The position numbers and the translations under genes were made by a program. Under the pieces are notes generated by a model that ran no database searches, had not been told where the DNA came from, and saw only the letters and a list, made by a program, of their open reading frames with translations. A DNA stretch of 32,623 bases from Microbacterium sp. 13-71-7 (lineage in GTDB: Bacteria; Actinomycetota; Actinomycetes; Actinomycetales; Microbacteriaceae): assembly GCF_002257455.1 (NCBI RefSeq), contig NZ_NCKN01000013.1, positions 1 through 32,623 on the forward strand, in the 5' to 3' direction. Positions within the stretch are counted from its first letter, which is position 1; every line of letters starts with the position of its first letter. This document shows, in pieces, positions 1 to 8,719 of this stretch.

Positions 1-2
1 TG

Positions 3-284
3 CTCATGCAGCGCCAGTCCCGGCAGTCCCGATTGCGGGAGGCGCGTGAGGCCGCCACTCCGGCTCAGACCACGACGCTGCCAGAGCCTCTGCACCGCAC
101 CCTGCGCGAACAGCGGCAGCTGCTCAACAGCCTCGTCGGCGTCTATGCGCGCCAGACCGGCGAGCCGCACGGCGCCGTGCACGCGGAGTTGCGACGGCTC
201 TGCGGCGGTCCGGCGGTGGCCCAGGCCACGGTGACCCAGCTGCAGTCGCGGATCGACCTGCTCCGGCGGCGCGTGCGGGCCTGA
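3..284 (+). CDS. C-terminal end of a probable DEAD/DEAH-box helicase (partial)
   Basis: The frame is open to the left edge of the window, so this is the tail of a longer protein; the ATG at 6 is unlikely to be the true start. The visible 90 or so residues are charged and helical, with a segment around LRRLCGGP followed by a helix ending RIDLLRRRVRA. From memory, many actinobacterial superfamily II helicases end in a similar way (a CGGP segment, then a helix with QLQxRI). No helicase motif is inside the window, so the assignment rests on that tail alone. It ends 145 bases before the metal transporter gene and is probably not co-transcribed with it. Confidence 0.4.
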   Translation, partial: LMQRQSRQSRLREAREAATPAQTTTLPEPLHRTLREQRQLLNSLVGVYARQTGEPHGAVHAELRRLCGGPAVAQATVTQLQSRIDLLRRRVRA

Positions 285-429
285 GCCCCCGGCTCCGCCG
301 GCACCGCGGGGACGCGCCCGGAAGCGCCTGGTTCGGATCCCCGAAATGCTGTCAATCCGCGTCCTGACGCGGATCCCAGGGCTTCGCGTCGATAGCGTGG
401 AGCGGTTGCCTCGATCCATGAAGGACGTC

Positions 430-1539
430 ATGAACACGCCTGAAACCGCTCACTCCGAACCCACCGCGGCCGACCGCCGCCGCTGGGCGCGCTACCTCGT
501 CGAGGAGCGCGCCGAGGCCCATGTCTACCAGCAGCTCGCCCAGCGCCGTGAGGGCGAGGAGCGGGAGATCCTGCTCGAGCTCGCCGCCGCAGAGGGGCGC
601 CACGAGGCGCACTGGCTCGCGCTGCTCGGCGGAGAACCCCACCGGCTTCCGCGACCGGGTCTGCGCACGCGGACCCTCGGGTGGATGGCCGGGCGCTTCG
701 GATCCATCTTCGTGCTCGCGCTCGCCCAGAGCGCGGAGGCGCGGTCCCCGTACGATGCCGAGGTCTACGCCACCCCGGCCATGCGCGCCGACGAGAAGGT
801 GCATTTCGAGGTCGTCCGCGGCCTCGCCGCCCGCGGTCGGCGCCAGCTGTCCGGCTCGTTCCGGGCGGCGGTCTTCGGGGCGAACGACGGCCTCGTGAGC
901 AACCTGGCGCTCGTGCTGGGCATCGGGGCCACGGGTGCGAGCAGCAGCCTGGTCCTGTTCAGCGGCTTCGCGGGACTGCTCGCCGGCGCCCTGTCGATGG
1001 GGGCGGGCGAGTTCGTGTCCGTCCGTTCCCAGCGCGAGCTGCTCGAGGCGACTGAGGAGAACGGGCACGGCGACGCCACCGCGAGCGACCTCGACCTGGA
1101 CGAGAACGAGCTCGCGCTCGTCTACCGAGCCAGAGGCATGGATGCGGACGAGTCGCTGCAGCGCGCCCGCCGGGTCGTGAGCGCCGCGAAGGCCGGGCTC
1201 GCGCAGCGCGCGACCGGCCCGCTGCGCGTGCCGACCGACGCCGGCGACGAGCATGAGATCATCGGGAACGCGTGGCCCGCGGCGATCTCGAGCTTCCTGC
1301 TGTTCGCCTCCGGGGCGATCGTGCCGGTACTGCCGTGGATCTTCGGCATGCAGGGCCTTCCCGCGGTGCTGGTGGCCCTCGCGCTCGTCGGCATCGCGCT
1401 GCTCGGCACCGGAGCGACCGTGGGTGTGCTCTCCGGCGGCCCGCCGCTGCGCCGCGGTCTGCGTCAGCTGGCGATCGGTTTCGGTGCGGCAGCCGTCACC
1501 TACGCGCTCGGGCTGCTGTTCAACGTCAGCGTGGGCTGA
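430..1539 (+). CDS. Ferritin-like domain fused to VIT1/CCC1 iron/manganese transporter
   Basis: A 369-aa membrane protein predicted to move Fe2+ or Mn2+ across the cytoplasmic membrane. Residues about 10-145 are a helical, Glu/His-rich ferritin-like (rubrerythrin-type) domain, with EERAEAHVYQQL, EGRHEAHW and DEKVHFE as likely di-iron ligands. Residues about 165-369 are the VIT1/CCC1 domain, recognised by GANDGLVSNLALVLGI at the start of the first membrane helix, a GAGEFVSVRSQ loop and three more C-terminal helices. The start at 430 is preferred over in-frame ATGs at 346 and 418 because AAGGA lies four bases upstream of it. A hairpin at 1555-1585 follows. The layout resembles MbfA-type proteins that export iron; the direction of transport cannot be read from sequence. 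Confidence 0.88.
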   Translation: MNTPETAHSEPTAADRRRWARYLVEERAEAHVYQQLAQRREGEEREILLELAAAEGRHEAHWLALLGGEPHRLPRPGLRTRTLGWMAGRFGSIFVLALAQSAEARSPYDAEVYATPAMRADEKVHFEVVRGLAARGRRQLSGSFRAAVFGANDGLVSNLALVLGIGATGASSSLVLFSGFAGLLAGALSMGAGEFVSVRSQRELLEATEENGHGDATASDLDLDENELALVYRARGMDADESLQRARRVVSAAKAGLAQRATGPLRVPTDAGDEHEIIGNAWPAAISSFLLFASGAIVPVLPWIFGMQGLPAVLVALALVGIALLGTGATVGVLSGGPPLRRGLRQLAIGFGAAAVTYALGLLFNVSVG

Positions 1540-1554
1540 GGCGCGCAGAGACAC

Positions 1555-1585
1555 GGAGAGCCGGGGTCGTGGATCCCGGCTCTCC
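1555..1585 (+). terminator. Hairpin terminator after the VIT1-family gene
   Basis: A perfect 11-bp stem (GGAGAGCCGGG at 1555-1565, complement at 1575-1585) with a 9-base loop starts 15 bases after the stop codon. There is no U-tract, as is common for terminators in high-GC actinobacteria. Confidence 0.6.
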
Positions 1586-1633
1586 GCCGCATCGGGGCAT
1601 CGGTGCGGGCGGCCGCCCGGTGGACAGAAACGA

Positions 1634-1665
1634 AGAAGGCCCGGATCTTCCGATCCGGGCCTTCT
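1634..1665 (-). terminator. Terminator of the tRNA-Leu gene
   Basis: A perfect 14-bp inverted repeat (1634-1647 with 1652-1665) has a 4-base loop. It begins 8 bases beyond the 3' end of the tRNA on the minus strand and is followed there by TTCGTTTC, a T-rich tail. The plus-strand side lacks such a tail, so it serves the tRNA. Confidence 0.8.
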
Positions 1666-1673
1666 CACCAGCG

Positions 1674-1758
1674 TGCGCGAGGGGGGACTTGAACCCCCAC
1701 GCCCTATTCGGGCACTAGCACCTCAAGCTAGCGCGTCTACCTATTCCGCCACCCGCGC
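1674..1758 (-). tRNA. tRNA-Leu, anticodon GAG
   Basis: An 85-base class II tRNA read on the minus strand. The acceptor stem pairs GCGCGGG with CTCGCGC (one G-U pair) and the discriminator base is A. The anticodon stem CTAGC/GCTAG closes the loop TTGAGGT, giving anticodon GAG, which reads CTC and CTT. A long variable arm (GTGCCCGAATAGGGC) and a T-arm with GTTCAAGTC support Leu. CCA is not encoded. A terminator follows, and no mobile element is inserted here. Confidence 0.95.
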
Positions 1759-1893
1759 TGGTGTTTTCGGCTGTTCCCAACCGAAGAATGACACTATCAC
1801 GTTCCGCGGGACCCCTCGAACCGCGGTGCATGTCGGGCGCGTCGCCGATGTCGGCCGGAGTCCCGGACCTCCGGAACGGGCCCGGCCGTTCGA

Positions 1894-1899
1894 TAGCCT
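1894..1899 (+). promoter_or_regulatory. -10-like element for the M20 peptidase gene
   Basis: TAGCCT fits the actinobacterial TAnnnT pattern and ends six bases before the ATG at 1906. Transcription would begin at or next to the start codon, giving a leaderless mRNA. GGGGG between them could alternatively act as a Shine-Dalgarno sequence. No good -35 is seen. Confidence 0.4.
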
Positions 1900-1905
1900 G
1901 GGGGC

Positions 1906-3207
1906 ATGCCCCAGCCCGATGCCGAACTTCCCGAGGTCGCGCGGATCGCCGCCGACCTCATCCGTTTCGACACCTCCAACTTCGGCGGTGGTGACGCGAA
2001 GGGCGAACGGGAGGCCGCGGAGTACGTGGGCGCCTACCTGGAGGCGCTCGGCCTCCAGCCGGAGTACTACGAGCCGATCCCGCGGCGCACGAACGTCATG
2101 GCGCGCGTGGAGGGGCGGAACAGGGACAAGCCGGCGCTCGTCGTGCACGGCCATCTCGACGTCGTCCCCGCGATGGCGGGCGACTGGCAGGTGGATCCGT
2201 TCGCCGGCGTCGTGCGGGACGGCATGCTCTGGGGTCGCGGCGCGGTCGACATGAAGAACATGAACGCCATGATCCTCACCTCGGTGGCGGAGATCCTGCG
2301 GGCGGGGGAGCAGCCCGAGCGGGACCTGATCCTCGCCTTCTTCGCCGATGAGGAGAACGGCGGCGTCGAGGGCTCGGCCCTCGTCGTGCAGAACCGCCCG
2401 GAGTGGTTCGCCGGCGCGACCGAGGCCATCAGCGAGGTCGGCGGCTACTCGATCCCGGTCGGAGACCAGAGCGCCTACCTCCTGCAGGTGGGGGAGAAGG
2501 CGCTCATGTGGATCCGCCTCATCGCGAAGGGGCGGGCGGGCCACGGCAGCCGGTTCCATCCCGAGAACGCCGTCACGCGGCTCGCCGAAGCCGTGGCGGC
2601 GATCGGACGCACGGCCTGGCCGATCCAGCTGACCGACACGACCCGCGAATTCCTCGATCGGATGAGCGCCCTCACGGGTCTCCCGGTGGACGACCCCGAC
2701 GCCCTCGCCGCGACCGCCGGCCCGGCGGAGGCGTTCCTGCGGTCCACGCTGCGTACGACGACGAACCCGACCGTGCTGCAGGCCGGCTACAAGCACAACG
2801 TGATCCCCGAGCGCGCCGAGGCGCTCATCGACGTGCGCGTGATCCCCGGCCAGGAGGAGGACGTGCTCGCGCAGCTGCGCGCCCTCGTCGGCGACGACGT
2901 CGAGATCGAGATGGTCGTGCAGGACATCGGCATGGAGACGCCGTTCGCGGGCCCCCTCGTCGACGCCATGGTCGCGGCGCTCGAACGCCACGATCCCGGA
3001 GTACCCGTCATCCCGTACCTGCTCGGTGCGGGCACCGACAACAAGGCGCTCGCCTTCCTGGGCATCACCGGCTACGGCTTCGCGCCGCTGAAGCTGCCGG
3101 CCGATCTCGACTTCACCGGCATGTTCCACGGCGTGGACGAGCGGGTGCCCATCGAGTCCCTGGTGTTCGGGCAGCGCGTGCTCACCGACCTCCTGCGGAC
3201 CTACTGA
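1906..3207 (+). CDS. M20/M25/M40 family zinc metallopeptidase
   Basis: A 433-aa cytoplasmic hydrolase of the M20 clan (ArgE/DapE/CPG2/dipeptidase type) that cleaves an amide bond with two zinc ions. The metal site is complete: HGHLDVVP (His83, Asp85), AVDMKN (bridging Asp115), ADEENGG (catalytic Glu149 and ligand Glu150) and a late GMFHGVDE histidine. The dimerisation or lid domain sits between about 200 and 310 and carries GRAGHGSRFHP. The substrate cannot be told from sequence; actinobacterial homologues are usually called M20/M25/M40 hydrolases or dipeptidases. The gene stands alone between tRNA-Leu and uppP, with 76 bases before uppP. Confidence 0.92.
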   Translation: MPQPDAELPEVARIAADLIRFDTSNFGGGDAKGEREAAEYVGAYLEALGLQPEYYEPIPRRTNVMARVEGRNRDKPALVVHGHLDVVPAMAGDWQVDPFAGVVRDGMLWGRGAVDMKNMNAMILTSVAEILRAGEQPERDLILAFFADEENGGVEGSALVVQNRPEWFAGATEAISEVGGYSIPVGDQSAYLLQVGEKALMWIRLIAKGRAGHGSRFHPENAVTRLAEAVAAIGRTAWPIQLTDTTREFLDRMSALTGLPVDDPDALAATAGPAEAFLRSTLRTTTNPTVLQAGYKHNVIPERAEALIDVRVIPGQEEDVLAQLRALVGDDVEIEMVVQDIGMETPFAGPLVDAMVAALERHDPGVPVIPYLLGAGTDNKALAFLGITGYGFAPLKLPADLDFTGMFHGVDERVPIESLVFGQRVLTDLLRTY

Positions 3208-3283
3208 GCGTCCGCTCCGGATCGCCTGACCGCCCACCGACCGACCGAACCGCGCGAGCCTGCGCACGACGCGAAAGCGATCC

Positions 3284-4108
3284 ATGCACCTTCTCGAAGC
3301 CATCTTCCTGGGGATCGTGCAGGGACTCACCGAGTTCCTGCCCATCTCCTCCAGCGCGCACCTCCGCATCGTCGGCGCCTTCCTGCCGAGCGCGCAGGAT
3401 CCCGGTGCCGCGTTCACCGCCATCACCCAGATCGGCACGGAGGCGGCCGTCGTGGTGTTCTTCTGGCGCGACATCGTGCGGATCGTCGGGGCGTGGTGGG
3501 CGGCCCTGATCGGCCGGATCCCGCGCAACGACCCCGACGCCAGGATGGGATGGCTGATCATCATCGGCAGCATCCCGATCGTGGTGCTGGGTCTCGTCTT
3601 CAAGGACCAGATCGAGACCGTGTTCCGTTCGCTGTGGCTCGTCGCGATCATGCTGATCGTCTTCGGCGTGCTGCTCGGGGTCGCGGACGCGATCGGGGCC
3701 CGGCGTCGCAAACTCAAGGACCTCACCCTCGGCCACGGCATCGTCTACGGCCTCGCCCAGTCTCTCGCGCTGATCCCCGGCGTCTCCCGCTCCGGCGGCA
3801 CCATCACGGCCGGCCTGCTGCTCGGGTACGAGCGCGAGGCGGCCGCCCGCTACGCGTTCCTGCTGGCGATCCCCGCGGTCTTCGGATCCGGCGTGTATCA
3901 GGCGGTCAAGAGCATCGGAGAGCCGAGCGTGTTCTCCGCCGGCGAGACCCTCGCCGCGACCGGCATCGCCTTCGTCGTGGGCCTCGGCGTGATCGCCTTC
4001 TTCATGCGCTGGATCTCGCAGCGCAGCTTCCTGCCGTTCGTCGTCTACCGGATCCTGCTCGGCATCGCCCTCATCGTCCTGCTGGCGCTCGGTGTGATCA
4101 AGCCCTGA
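3284..4108 (+). CDS. uppP: Undecaprenyl-diphosphatase
   Basis: A 274-aa integral membrane enzyme that removes a phosphate from undecaprenyl pyrophosphate, recycling the lipid carrier for peptidoglycan and other wall polymers. It acts at the outer face of the cytoplasmic membrane. The family signatures are present: [15 protein letters not shown] near residues 13-27, with the catalytic glutamate, and PGVSRSGGT near residue 165, with the phosphate-binding arginine. About eight hydrophobic helices are seen and the length is normal. Extra enzyme gives bacitracin resistance in other bacteria. It converges with the PAC2 gene, with 46 bases between the stops. Confidence 0.95.
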   Translation: MHLLEAIFLGIVQGLTEFLPISSSAHLRIVGAFLPSAQDPGAAFTAITQIGTEAAVVVFFWRDIVRIVGAWWAALIGRIPRNDPDARMGWLIIIGSIPIVVLGLVFKDQIETVFRSLWLVAIMLIVFGVLLGVADAIGARRRKLKDLTLGHGIVYGLAQSLALIPGVSRSGGTITAGLLLGYEREAAARYAFLLAIPAVFGSGVYQAVKSIGEPSVFSAGETLAATGIAFVVGLGVIAFFMRWISQRSFLPFVVYRILLGIALIVLLALGVIKP

Positions 4109-4154
4109 CGGCGCGCCTGCGGACCGTTCCGGCCGGATCCCGGGGGAGCGCGGC

Positions 4155-5006
4155 TCAGCGCTTGTGCTCGCCCGGGCCCTCGCCGTTGCGGCGGAAGAAC
4201 CGCTCGAAGGCCTGGGCGATGGCCTCGCCCGAGGCGTCGGGCGAATCCCAGGTGTCTCGCTTCGTCTCGAGCTGCGCGATGTAGGCGGCCATCTCCTCGT
4301 CCTCCGCGGCGGCCGCGTCGATCGTCGCCTCCCACATGGCGGCCTCGGTGGCGAGCTGCCCGCGCGGGACGTCGACACCGGTCACCTCGTGCAGCCGGTC
4401 GAGCAGGGCGAGCGTCGCCTTGGGCGAGGAACCGCCGGTCTGCACGTAGTGCGGCACGTTGGCCCAGAGCGACAGTGCAGGGATCCCCGCCTGCTCCGCC
4501 GCATGCTCGAGCGCGGAGAGTATTCCGATCGGGCCCTCGTACGTGGAGCGCTCGATGCCGAGCGCCTCGCGGACCTCGGCGTTCTCGCTCGACGCGAAGA
4601 TCGAGATCGGCCGCGTGTGCGGCACGTCCGAGAGCATCGCGCCGAGCGTGACGAATCCCGTGATGTCCTCGCTCAGGGCGGCGTCGATGAACTCGGCGCT
4701 GAAGGCCTGCCAGGCGCGCGCGGGCTCGGTGCCCGTCAGCAGCCACAGCCGCGGCTCGGTGCCGTCGGAAGGTGCGGTCGGCCGCAGCATCCGCGCCGAG
4801 GGCCAGCGCAGACTGCGGTTGCCCTCCTCGTCGCGTTCGAGGGTCGGCCGCGCCCACTGGTAGTCGAAGTACAGTTCCGGGTCCGCGGCGTGCACGACGT
4901 CGAATCCGCCGTCGTCGATCTGCTCGGCGGCGGCGGACGCGGCCTCACCGGCGTCGTTCCAGCCGTCGAAGGCGGCGACGATGATCCGGGTCCCGAGTAC
5001 CTGCAC
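4155..5006 (-). CDS. PAC2 (proteasome assembly chaperone) family protein
   Basis: A 283-aa soluble protein of the PAC2 superfamily, recognised by the N-terminal strand and loop IIVAAFDGWNDAGEAA and by the segment VPHYVQTGGSSPKATLALLDRL. The start is GTG at 5006, preceded by AGGAAGGA at a good distance. In archaea and eukaryotes PAC2 relatives help assemble proteasomes; the role of actinobacterial members is not established. No proteasome gene is visible in this window, so a chaperone role here is open. It is transcribed away from the HAD gene, with 92 bases between the two starts. Confidence 0.8.
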   Translation of the reverse strand: MQVLGTRIIVAAFDGWNDAGEAASAAAEQIDDGGFDVVHAADPELYFDYQWARPTLERDEEGNRSLRWPSARMLRPTAPSDGTEPRLWLLTGTEPARAWQAFSAEFIDAALSEDITGFVTLGAMLSDVPHTRPISIFASSENAEVREALGIERSTYEGPIGILSALEHAAEQAGIPALSLWANVPHYVQTGGSSPKATLALLDRLHEVTGVDVPRGQLATEAAMWEATIDAAAAEDEEMAAYIAQLETKRDTWDSPDASGEAIAQAFERFFRRNGEGPGEHKR

Positions 5007-5086
5007 AGTGTTCCTTCCTGCGGCGACCTGCGCCGTGTGTTCCGTCCAGGCTAGTCCCCGCCACCGTCGCGGGCGCGGGCCGCCGG

Positions 5087-5092
5087 TACGAT
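5087..5092 (+). promoter_or_regulatory. -10-like element for the HAD-trmI operon
   Basis: TACGAT ends six bases before the GTG at 5099, so the mRNA may be leaderless. The run GGGGGAG between them could also be a ribosome binding site. This is the only clear promoter candidate upstream of the coupled HAD-trmI pair. Confidence 0.4.
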
Positions 5093-5098
5093 GGGGGA

Positions 5099-5785
5099 GT
5101 GAATCAGCATCCTCGCGCGGTCCTCTGGGACATGGACGGAACCCTTGTCGACACCGAACCGTACTGGATGGACGCCGAGACCGAGCTCATCGAGTCCTTC
5201 GGTGGAACGTGGACGCACGACCAGGCTCTGCAGCTGGTCGGCAAGGGCCTGATCGACAGCGCGGTCATCCTGCAGGGCGCCGGCGTGAGGATGGGCGCCC
5301 AGGAGATCGTCGACGAGCTCACCGAGCGCGTGCGCGTGCGTCTTCAGCAGGACGGCGTCCCGTTCCGTCCCGGTGCGAGGGAACTGCTGCGCGAACTGCG
5401 CGAGACGGGCATCCGCACCGCCCTTGTCACCATGTCGCTGCGGCGCATGGCCGAGGACATCGTCTCGCTGATCGGCTTCGACGCCTTCGACGTCATCGTC
5501 GGCGGAGACGACGTCGAAAGGCCCAAGCCCTTCCCCGATCCGTACCTGCAGGCGGCCGACGCCCTCGGCATCGACATCGCCGACACCGTGGCCCTCGAGG
5601 ACTCGCGGACCGGACTGCAGGCCGCCGTGTCGGCCCGCGCCGTCGCGATCGGCGTGCCGCACATGGTCGCCCTCGACGGCCTCGACGCGGACGTCCTCTG
5701 GGACTCGCTCGCCGGACGAGGCGTCGATGACCTCGCCGCCGAGTACACCCGCATCCGCGCCGCCAGGGCGGAGGCCACCCTGTGA
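5099..5785 (+). CDS. HAD-superfamily hydrolase (phosphoglycolate phosphatase / beta-phosphoglucomutase type)
   Basis: A 228-aa cytoplasmic phosphatase or phosphomutase. All four HAD motifs are present: DMDGTLVDTEP near residue 11 (nucleophile and acid/base aspartates), the strand ALVTMS, RPKPFPDPYL with the lysine, and ALEDSRTGLQA with the acidic pair. A helical cap domain lies between motifs I and II (about residues 18-95), as in subfamily I. The substrate is unknown. Its stop overlaps the trmI start as GTGA (5782-5785), so the two are translationally coupled; whether it has a tRNA-related role is not known. Confidence 0.88.
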   Translation: MNQHPRAVLWDMDGTLVDTEPYWMDAETELIESFGGTWTHDQALQLVGKGLIDSAVILQGAGVRMGAQEIVDELTERVRVRLQQDGVPFRPGARELLRELRETGIRTALVTMSLRRMAEDIVSLIGFDAFDVIVGGDDVERPKPFPDPYLQAADALGIDIADTVALEDSRTGLQAAVSARAVAIGVPHMVALDGLDADVLWDSLAGRGVDDLAAEYTRIRAARAEATL

Positions 5786-6813
5786 GCGCACAGCGACCCA
5801 GCGGTCCGTTCCGCGAGGGCGACCGCGTGCAGCTGACCGGCCCCAAGGGCCGGATGCACACCGTGACGCTGCGCGAGGACGGCGAGCTCCACACCCACCA
5901 CGGCGTTCTCCGCCACCGCGACCTGATCGGGTTGCCCGACGGATCCGTCGTGGCGAACAGTTCCGGGAACGAGTACCTGGCGCTGCGCCCGCTGCTGCGC
6001 GACTTCGTGATGTCGATGCCGCGCGGTGCCGCCATCGTGTACCCGAAGGATGCAGCGCAGATCCTCACCCAGGCCGACATCTTCCCCGGCGCGACGGTCG
6101 TCGAGGCCGGCGTCGGGTCCGGCGCGCTGTCGCTCTCGCTGCTGCGGGCGATCGGGCCCGCCGGACGCCTGGTGTCCTTCGAGCGCCGTGACGACTTCGC
6201 CGAGGTAGCCCGCGCGAATGTGGAGACGTTCCTCGGCGAGCTGCCCGAGACGTGGAACATCGTCGTGGGCGATCTCCAGGAGCAGCTGTCCACGGAGTTC
6301 GCCGCCGGTACCGTCGACCGCGTCGTGCTGGACATGCTCGCGCCCTGGGAGTGCATCGACGCCGTAGCCGAGGCCCTTGCGCCCGGCGGCGTGGTGCTCT
6401 GCTACATCGCGACCGCGACCCAGCTGTCCCGCGTCGCGGAGTACGTGCGCGCGACGGGGCTGTTCACCGAGCCCGAGGCGTCCGAGACGATGGTCCGGGG
6501 CTGGCACGTCGAGGGTCTGGCCGTGCGCCCCGATCACCGCATGGTCGCGCACACGGGCTTCCTGATCACCGCGCGCCGGCTCGCGCCGGGCGCCATCCCG
6601 CCGGATGTGAAGCGTCGCGCCGCCAAGAAGCCGACCTACGGCGACGAGGATGTGGAGCTGTGGACCCCCGGCGCCGTGGGCGATCGCGAGATCACCGACA
6701 AGAATCTGCGCAAGCGCGTCCGCGAGGCCCAGCGGGCGGCGGGCGGCGCACGACTGGCCGCTTCGGGCGACGCGGATGAGGATGCGGCAGGGAGCGCGGA
6801 TCCGTCCGCATAG
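5782..6813 (+). CDS. trmI: tRNA (adenine-58-N1)-methyltransferase
   Basis: A 343-aa SAM-dependent enzyme that makes m1A58 in the T-loop of tRNAs. An N-terminal beta-barrel domain (about 1-75, starting GDRVQLTGPKGR) is followed by the Rossmann domain with VVEAGVGSGALSLSLLRA (SAM loop), an acidic residue in SFERRDD and the catalytic-region motif VLDMLAPWE. The preceding IVYPKDAAQILTQADI is typical of TrmI. The last 60 or so residues are charged and probably disordered. In many actinobacteria this gene sits beside the proteasomal ATPase gene; here the next genes are an FKBP-like lipoprotein and pafBC. Confidence 0.93.
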   Translation: MSAQRPSGPFREGDRVQLTGPKGRMHTVTLREDGELHTHHGVLRHRDLIGLPDGSVVANSSGNEYLALRPLLRDFVMSMPRGAAIVYPKDAAQILTQADIFPGATVVEAGVGSGALSLSLLRAIGPAGRLVSFERRDDFAEVARANVETFLGELPETWNIVVGDLQEQLSTEFAAGTVDRVVLDMLAPWECIDAVAEALAPGGVVLCYIATATQLSRVAEYVRATGLFTEPEASETMVRGWHVEGLAVRPDHRMVAHTGFLITARRLAPGAIPPDVKRRAAKKPTYGDEDVELWTPGAVGDREITDKNLRKRVREAQRAAGGARLAASGDADEDAAGSADPSA

Positions 6814-6816
6814 ACT
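6811..6816 (+). promoter_or_regulatory. -10-like element for the FKBP-lipoprotein/pafBC genes
   Basis: TAGACT overlaps the trmI stop codon and ends seven bases before the GTG at 6824. This arrangement is typical of a leaderless actinobacterial promoter and would let the downstream genes be expressed separately from trmI. Confidence 0.4.
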
Positions 6817-6823
6817 GGAGCGC

Positions 6824-7732
6824 GTGCGTAAGACTGCCGCTGCTCTGATCACCCTCGGCCTCGCCGCCCTCGCGCTGGCCGGCTGCTCCGCTGGTCCGTC
6901 CTTCGCGGGACAGGCCTGCTCCGAGAGGCCGACCTCCTCCGCGCTCGCGGACTCCGTGACGGTGAAGGGCGACTTCGGCAAGGAGCCGTCGGTCACCCTG
7001 TCGCTGCCGACGAAGGTGCAGAAGGCGAGCGTCGACGACCTCATCCACGGCACCGGCACGGCGATCACCACGAAGAACCAGCCCTTCGTCGCCGACATCG
7101 CGCTCTACGACGCGCAGTCGGGGCAGCGGATCGGTGCGACCGGCTTCGACGGCACGACCGCGGTCGCGGACGTGAACACGCTGGCTGCGCAGGCGAAGGT
7201 GCTCGGCGATGCGCTGGAGTGCGCCACGGCAGGCTCCCGCCTGCTCATCGGCTTCCCGGCGGGGACCGCCGCGAAGGGGGCAGCGGTCGGCGTCGTGGAC
7301 GTGCGCACGGTGTTCCTGCCGCACGCCGAGGGCTCCCTGGAGTACAACGACGCGCTCGGGCTGCCGACCGTCGTCCGCGCTCCCGACGGCCGCCCCGGCG
7401 TCATCATCCCGGATGCGAAGAAGCCCACCAAGCAGGTGGTGCAGACGCTCATCCGCGGCGACGGCCCGAAGGTGAAGAAGACCGACGGCGTCCGCGTGCA
7501 GTTCACGAGCGTGGACTGGGACACCCGCAAGGTCGTCAACAGCACGTGGGACTCGCAGTCCGCCGTGATCTCCGGCGCGGCCGGGATCGAGGGTCAGACC
7601 GTCGGCTCGCAGGTGCTCCTGGTCGTCCCGCCGGCGGCCGGCGGCCAGAGCACGGGCTCGGACGGCAACGGCACGCAGGCGATCGTCGTCGACATCCTCG
7701 GGATCGACGATTCCCCCGCGACGGGGCAGTAG
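6824..7732 (+). CDS. FKBP-type peptidyl-prolyl isomerase-like lipoprotein
   Basis: A 302-aa secreted lipoprotein. A short signal peptide ends in lipobox LAGC, with the lipidated Cys at 21. The GTG at 6824 is preferred over frames extending into trmI because it gives this exact signal. The C-terminal third has FKBP-like features: a VRVQFTSVDWDTRKVVNSTW strand pair, an IEGQTVGSQVLLVVPPA segment and a terminal IVVDILGI strand, which match the FKBP pattern of GSQVLLVIPP and VVDIL. The middle also resembles a second, degraded FKBP unit (GVVDVRTVFLP). Proline isomerase activity is inferred only; several active-site aromatics are not obvious. Expected place: outer face of the membrane, assisting folding of exported proteins. 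It abuts pafB with no gap. Confidence 0.75.
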   Translation: MRKTAAALITLGLAALALAGCSAGPSFAGQACSERPTSSALADSVTVKGDFGKEPSVTLSLPTKVQKASVDDLIHGTGTAITTKNQPFVADIALYDAQSGQRIGATGFDGTTAVADVNTLAAQAKVLGDALECATAGSRLLIGFPAGTAAKGAAVGVVDVRTVFLPHAEGSLEYNDALGLPTVVRAPDGRPGVIIPDAKKPTKQVVQTLIRGDGPKVKKTDGVRVQFTSVDWDTRKVVNSTWDSQSAVISGAAGIEGQTVGSQVLLVVPPAAGGQSTGSDGNGTQAIVVDILGIDDSPATGQ

Positions 7733-8719
7733 ATGGCGGAACGGATCCCCGCGGAGGAGCGCCTGACGAATCTCGTCGTGGCGCTCATGGCCACGGAGAT
7801 CGGCCTGACCAAGCAGCAGATCCTCGCCTCCGTCTCGGGCTACCGCCAGCGCGCGGAGGGCAGGGCCGACGCGCTCGACAAGATGTTCGAGCGGGACAAG
7901 GACGAGCTGCGCGCGCTCGGCATCCCCATCGAGACGCTGGGCGACCACGCCGACCCCAACGACCTGCGCGAGGCCCGCTACCGTATTCCCAAGGCGGAAT
8001 ACGACCTGCCGGTCGACATCGAGTTCACGCCCGCCGAGCTCGCGGTCCTGCGTCTCGCGGGGAGCGTGTGGAGCGAGGAATCGCTGTCCGCCGACGCCCA
8101 GGCGGGGGTCCGCAAGATCCGGGCGCTGGGAATCGACGTGGACGAGCCGATCATCGGCTTCGCGCCGCGGATCACGGCCCGCGACGCCGCTTTCGCCCCG
8201 CTGCAGGGTGCGATCGAGCGCAGCGTGATCGTGGTCTTCGACTACCTGAAGCCGGGCGAGCAGGCGCCCCGCCGGCGGCGCGTGCAGCCGCTCGCGCTCG
8301 TCGAGTACGAGGCGCGCTGGCACGTCTTCGGACGCGACGTCGATGCCGAGGGCGACCGCATGTTCCTGCTCACGCGCATCGTGGGCGAGGTGGAGGTCAC
8401 GAACGACGCCTTCCCTTCAGAACTGCGCGAAGGCGCGGGGGAGCGGGCGCTCGCGAGCCTGGAGGCGGTCGCCGCCGCGCACTCCGCCCTGCTCGAGATC
8501 ACGCCTGGCACCGAGGCGGCGCTGCGCCTGGGTCGTCGTGCGGAACCCGCGCTGCAGGGCATCCGCGTGCCGTACGTGGATCTGCACATCCTCGCGGACG
8601 AGCTGGCCTCCTATGGGCCTGAGGTGCGCGTGGTGGAACCCGCCGTGCTGCGCGACGCGGTGATCGTGCGCCTGCGTGCTGCGGCCGCGGCGCACGCCGA
8701 CGGGAAGGGCGGGGCATGA
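7733..8719 (+). CDS. pafB: WYL-domain transcriptional regulator PafB
   Basis: A 328-aa DNA-binding regulator. The N-terminal 60 residues form a winged helix (EERLTNLVVALMATEIGLTKQQI), and a WYL domain follows at about 130-230 with the segment ARWHVFGRDVD in place of the usual WYL sequence. The C-terminal extension (about 240-328) is typical of the family. In mycobacteria PafB and PafC act together as the LexA-independent activator of the DNA damage response. The start directly follows the lipoprotein stop, and the end overlaps pafC by ATGA. It was named for its position next to the Pup ligase pafA, which is absent here. Confidence 0.9.
   Translation: MAERIPAEERLTNLVVALMATEIGLTKQQILASVSGYRQRAEGRADALDKMFERDKDELRALGIPIETLGDHADPNDLREARYRIPKAEYDLPVDIEFTPAELAVLRLAGSVWSEESLSADAQAGVRKIRALGIDVDEPIIGFAPRITARDAAFAPLQGAIERSVIVVFDYLKPGEQAPRRRRVQPLALVEYEARWHVFGRDVDAEGDRMFLLTRIVGEVEVTNDAFPSELREGAGERALASLEAVAAAHSALLEITPGTEAALRLGRRAEPALQGIRVPYVDLHILADELASYGPEVRVVEPAVLRDAVIVRLRAAAAAHADGKGGA

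Noticed and set aside
1674..1758. tRNA-Leu as an integration site
   Set aside because: No repeat of the tRNA 3' end and no foreign genes next to it.
1741..3741. A 666-codon open frame on the minus strand opposite the M20 peptidase
   Set aside because: Its composition is that of an antisense frame in high-GC DNA, it crosses the tRNA promoter and both plus-strand genes, and it has no recognisable domain.
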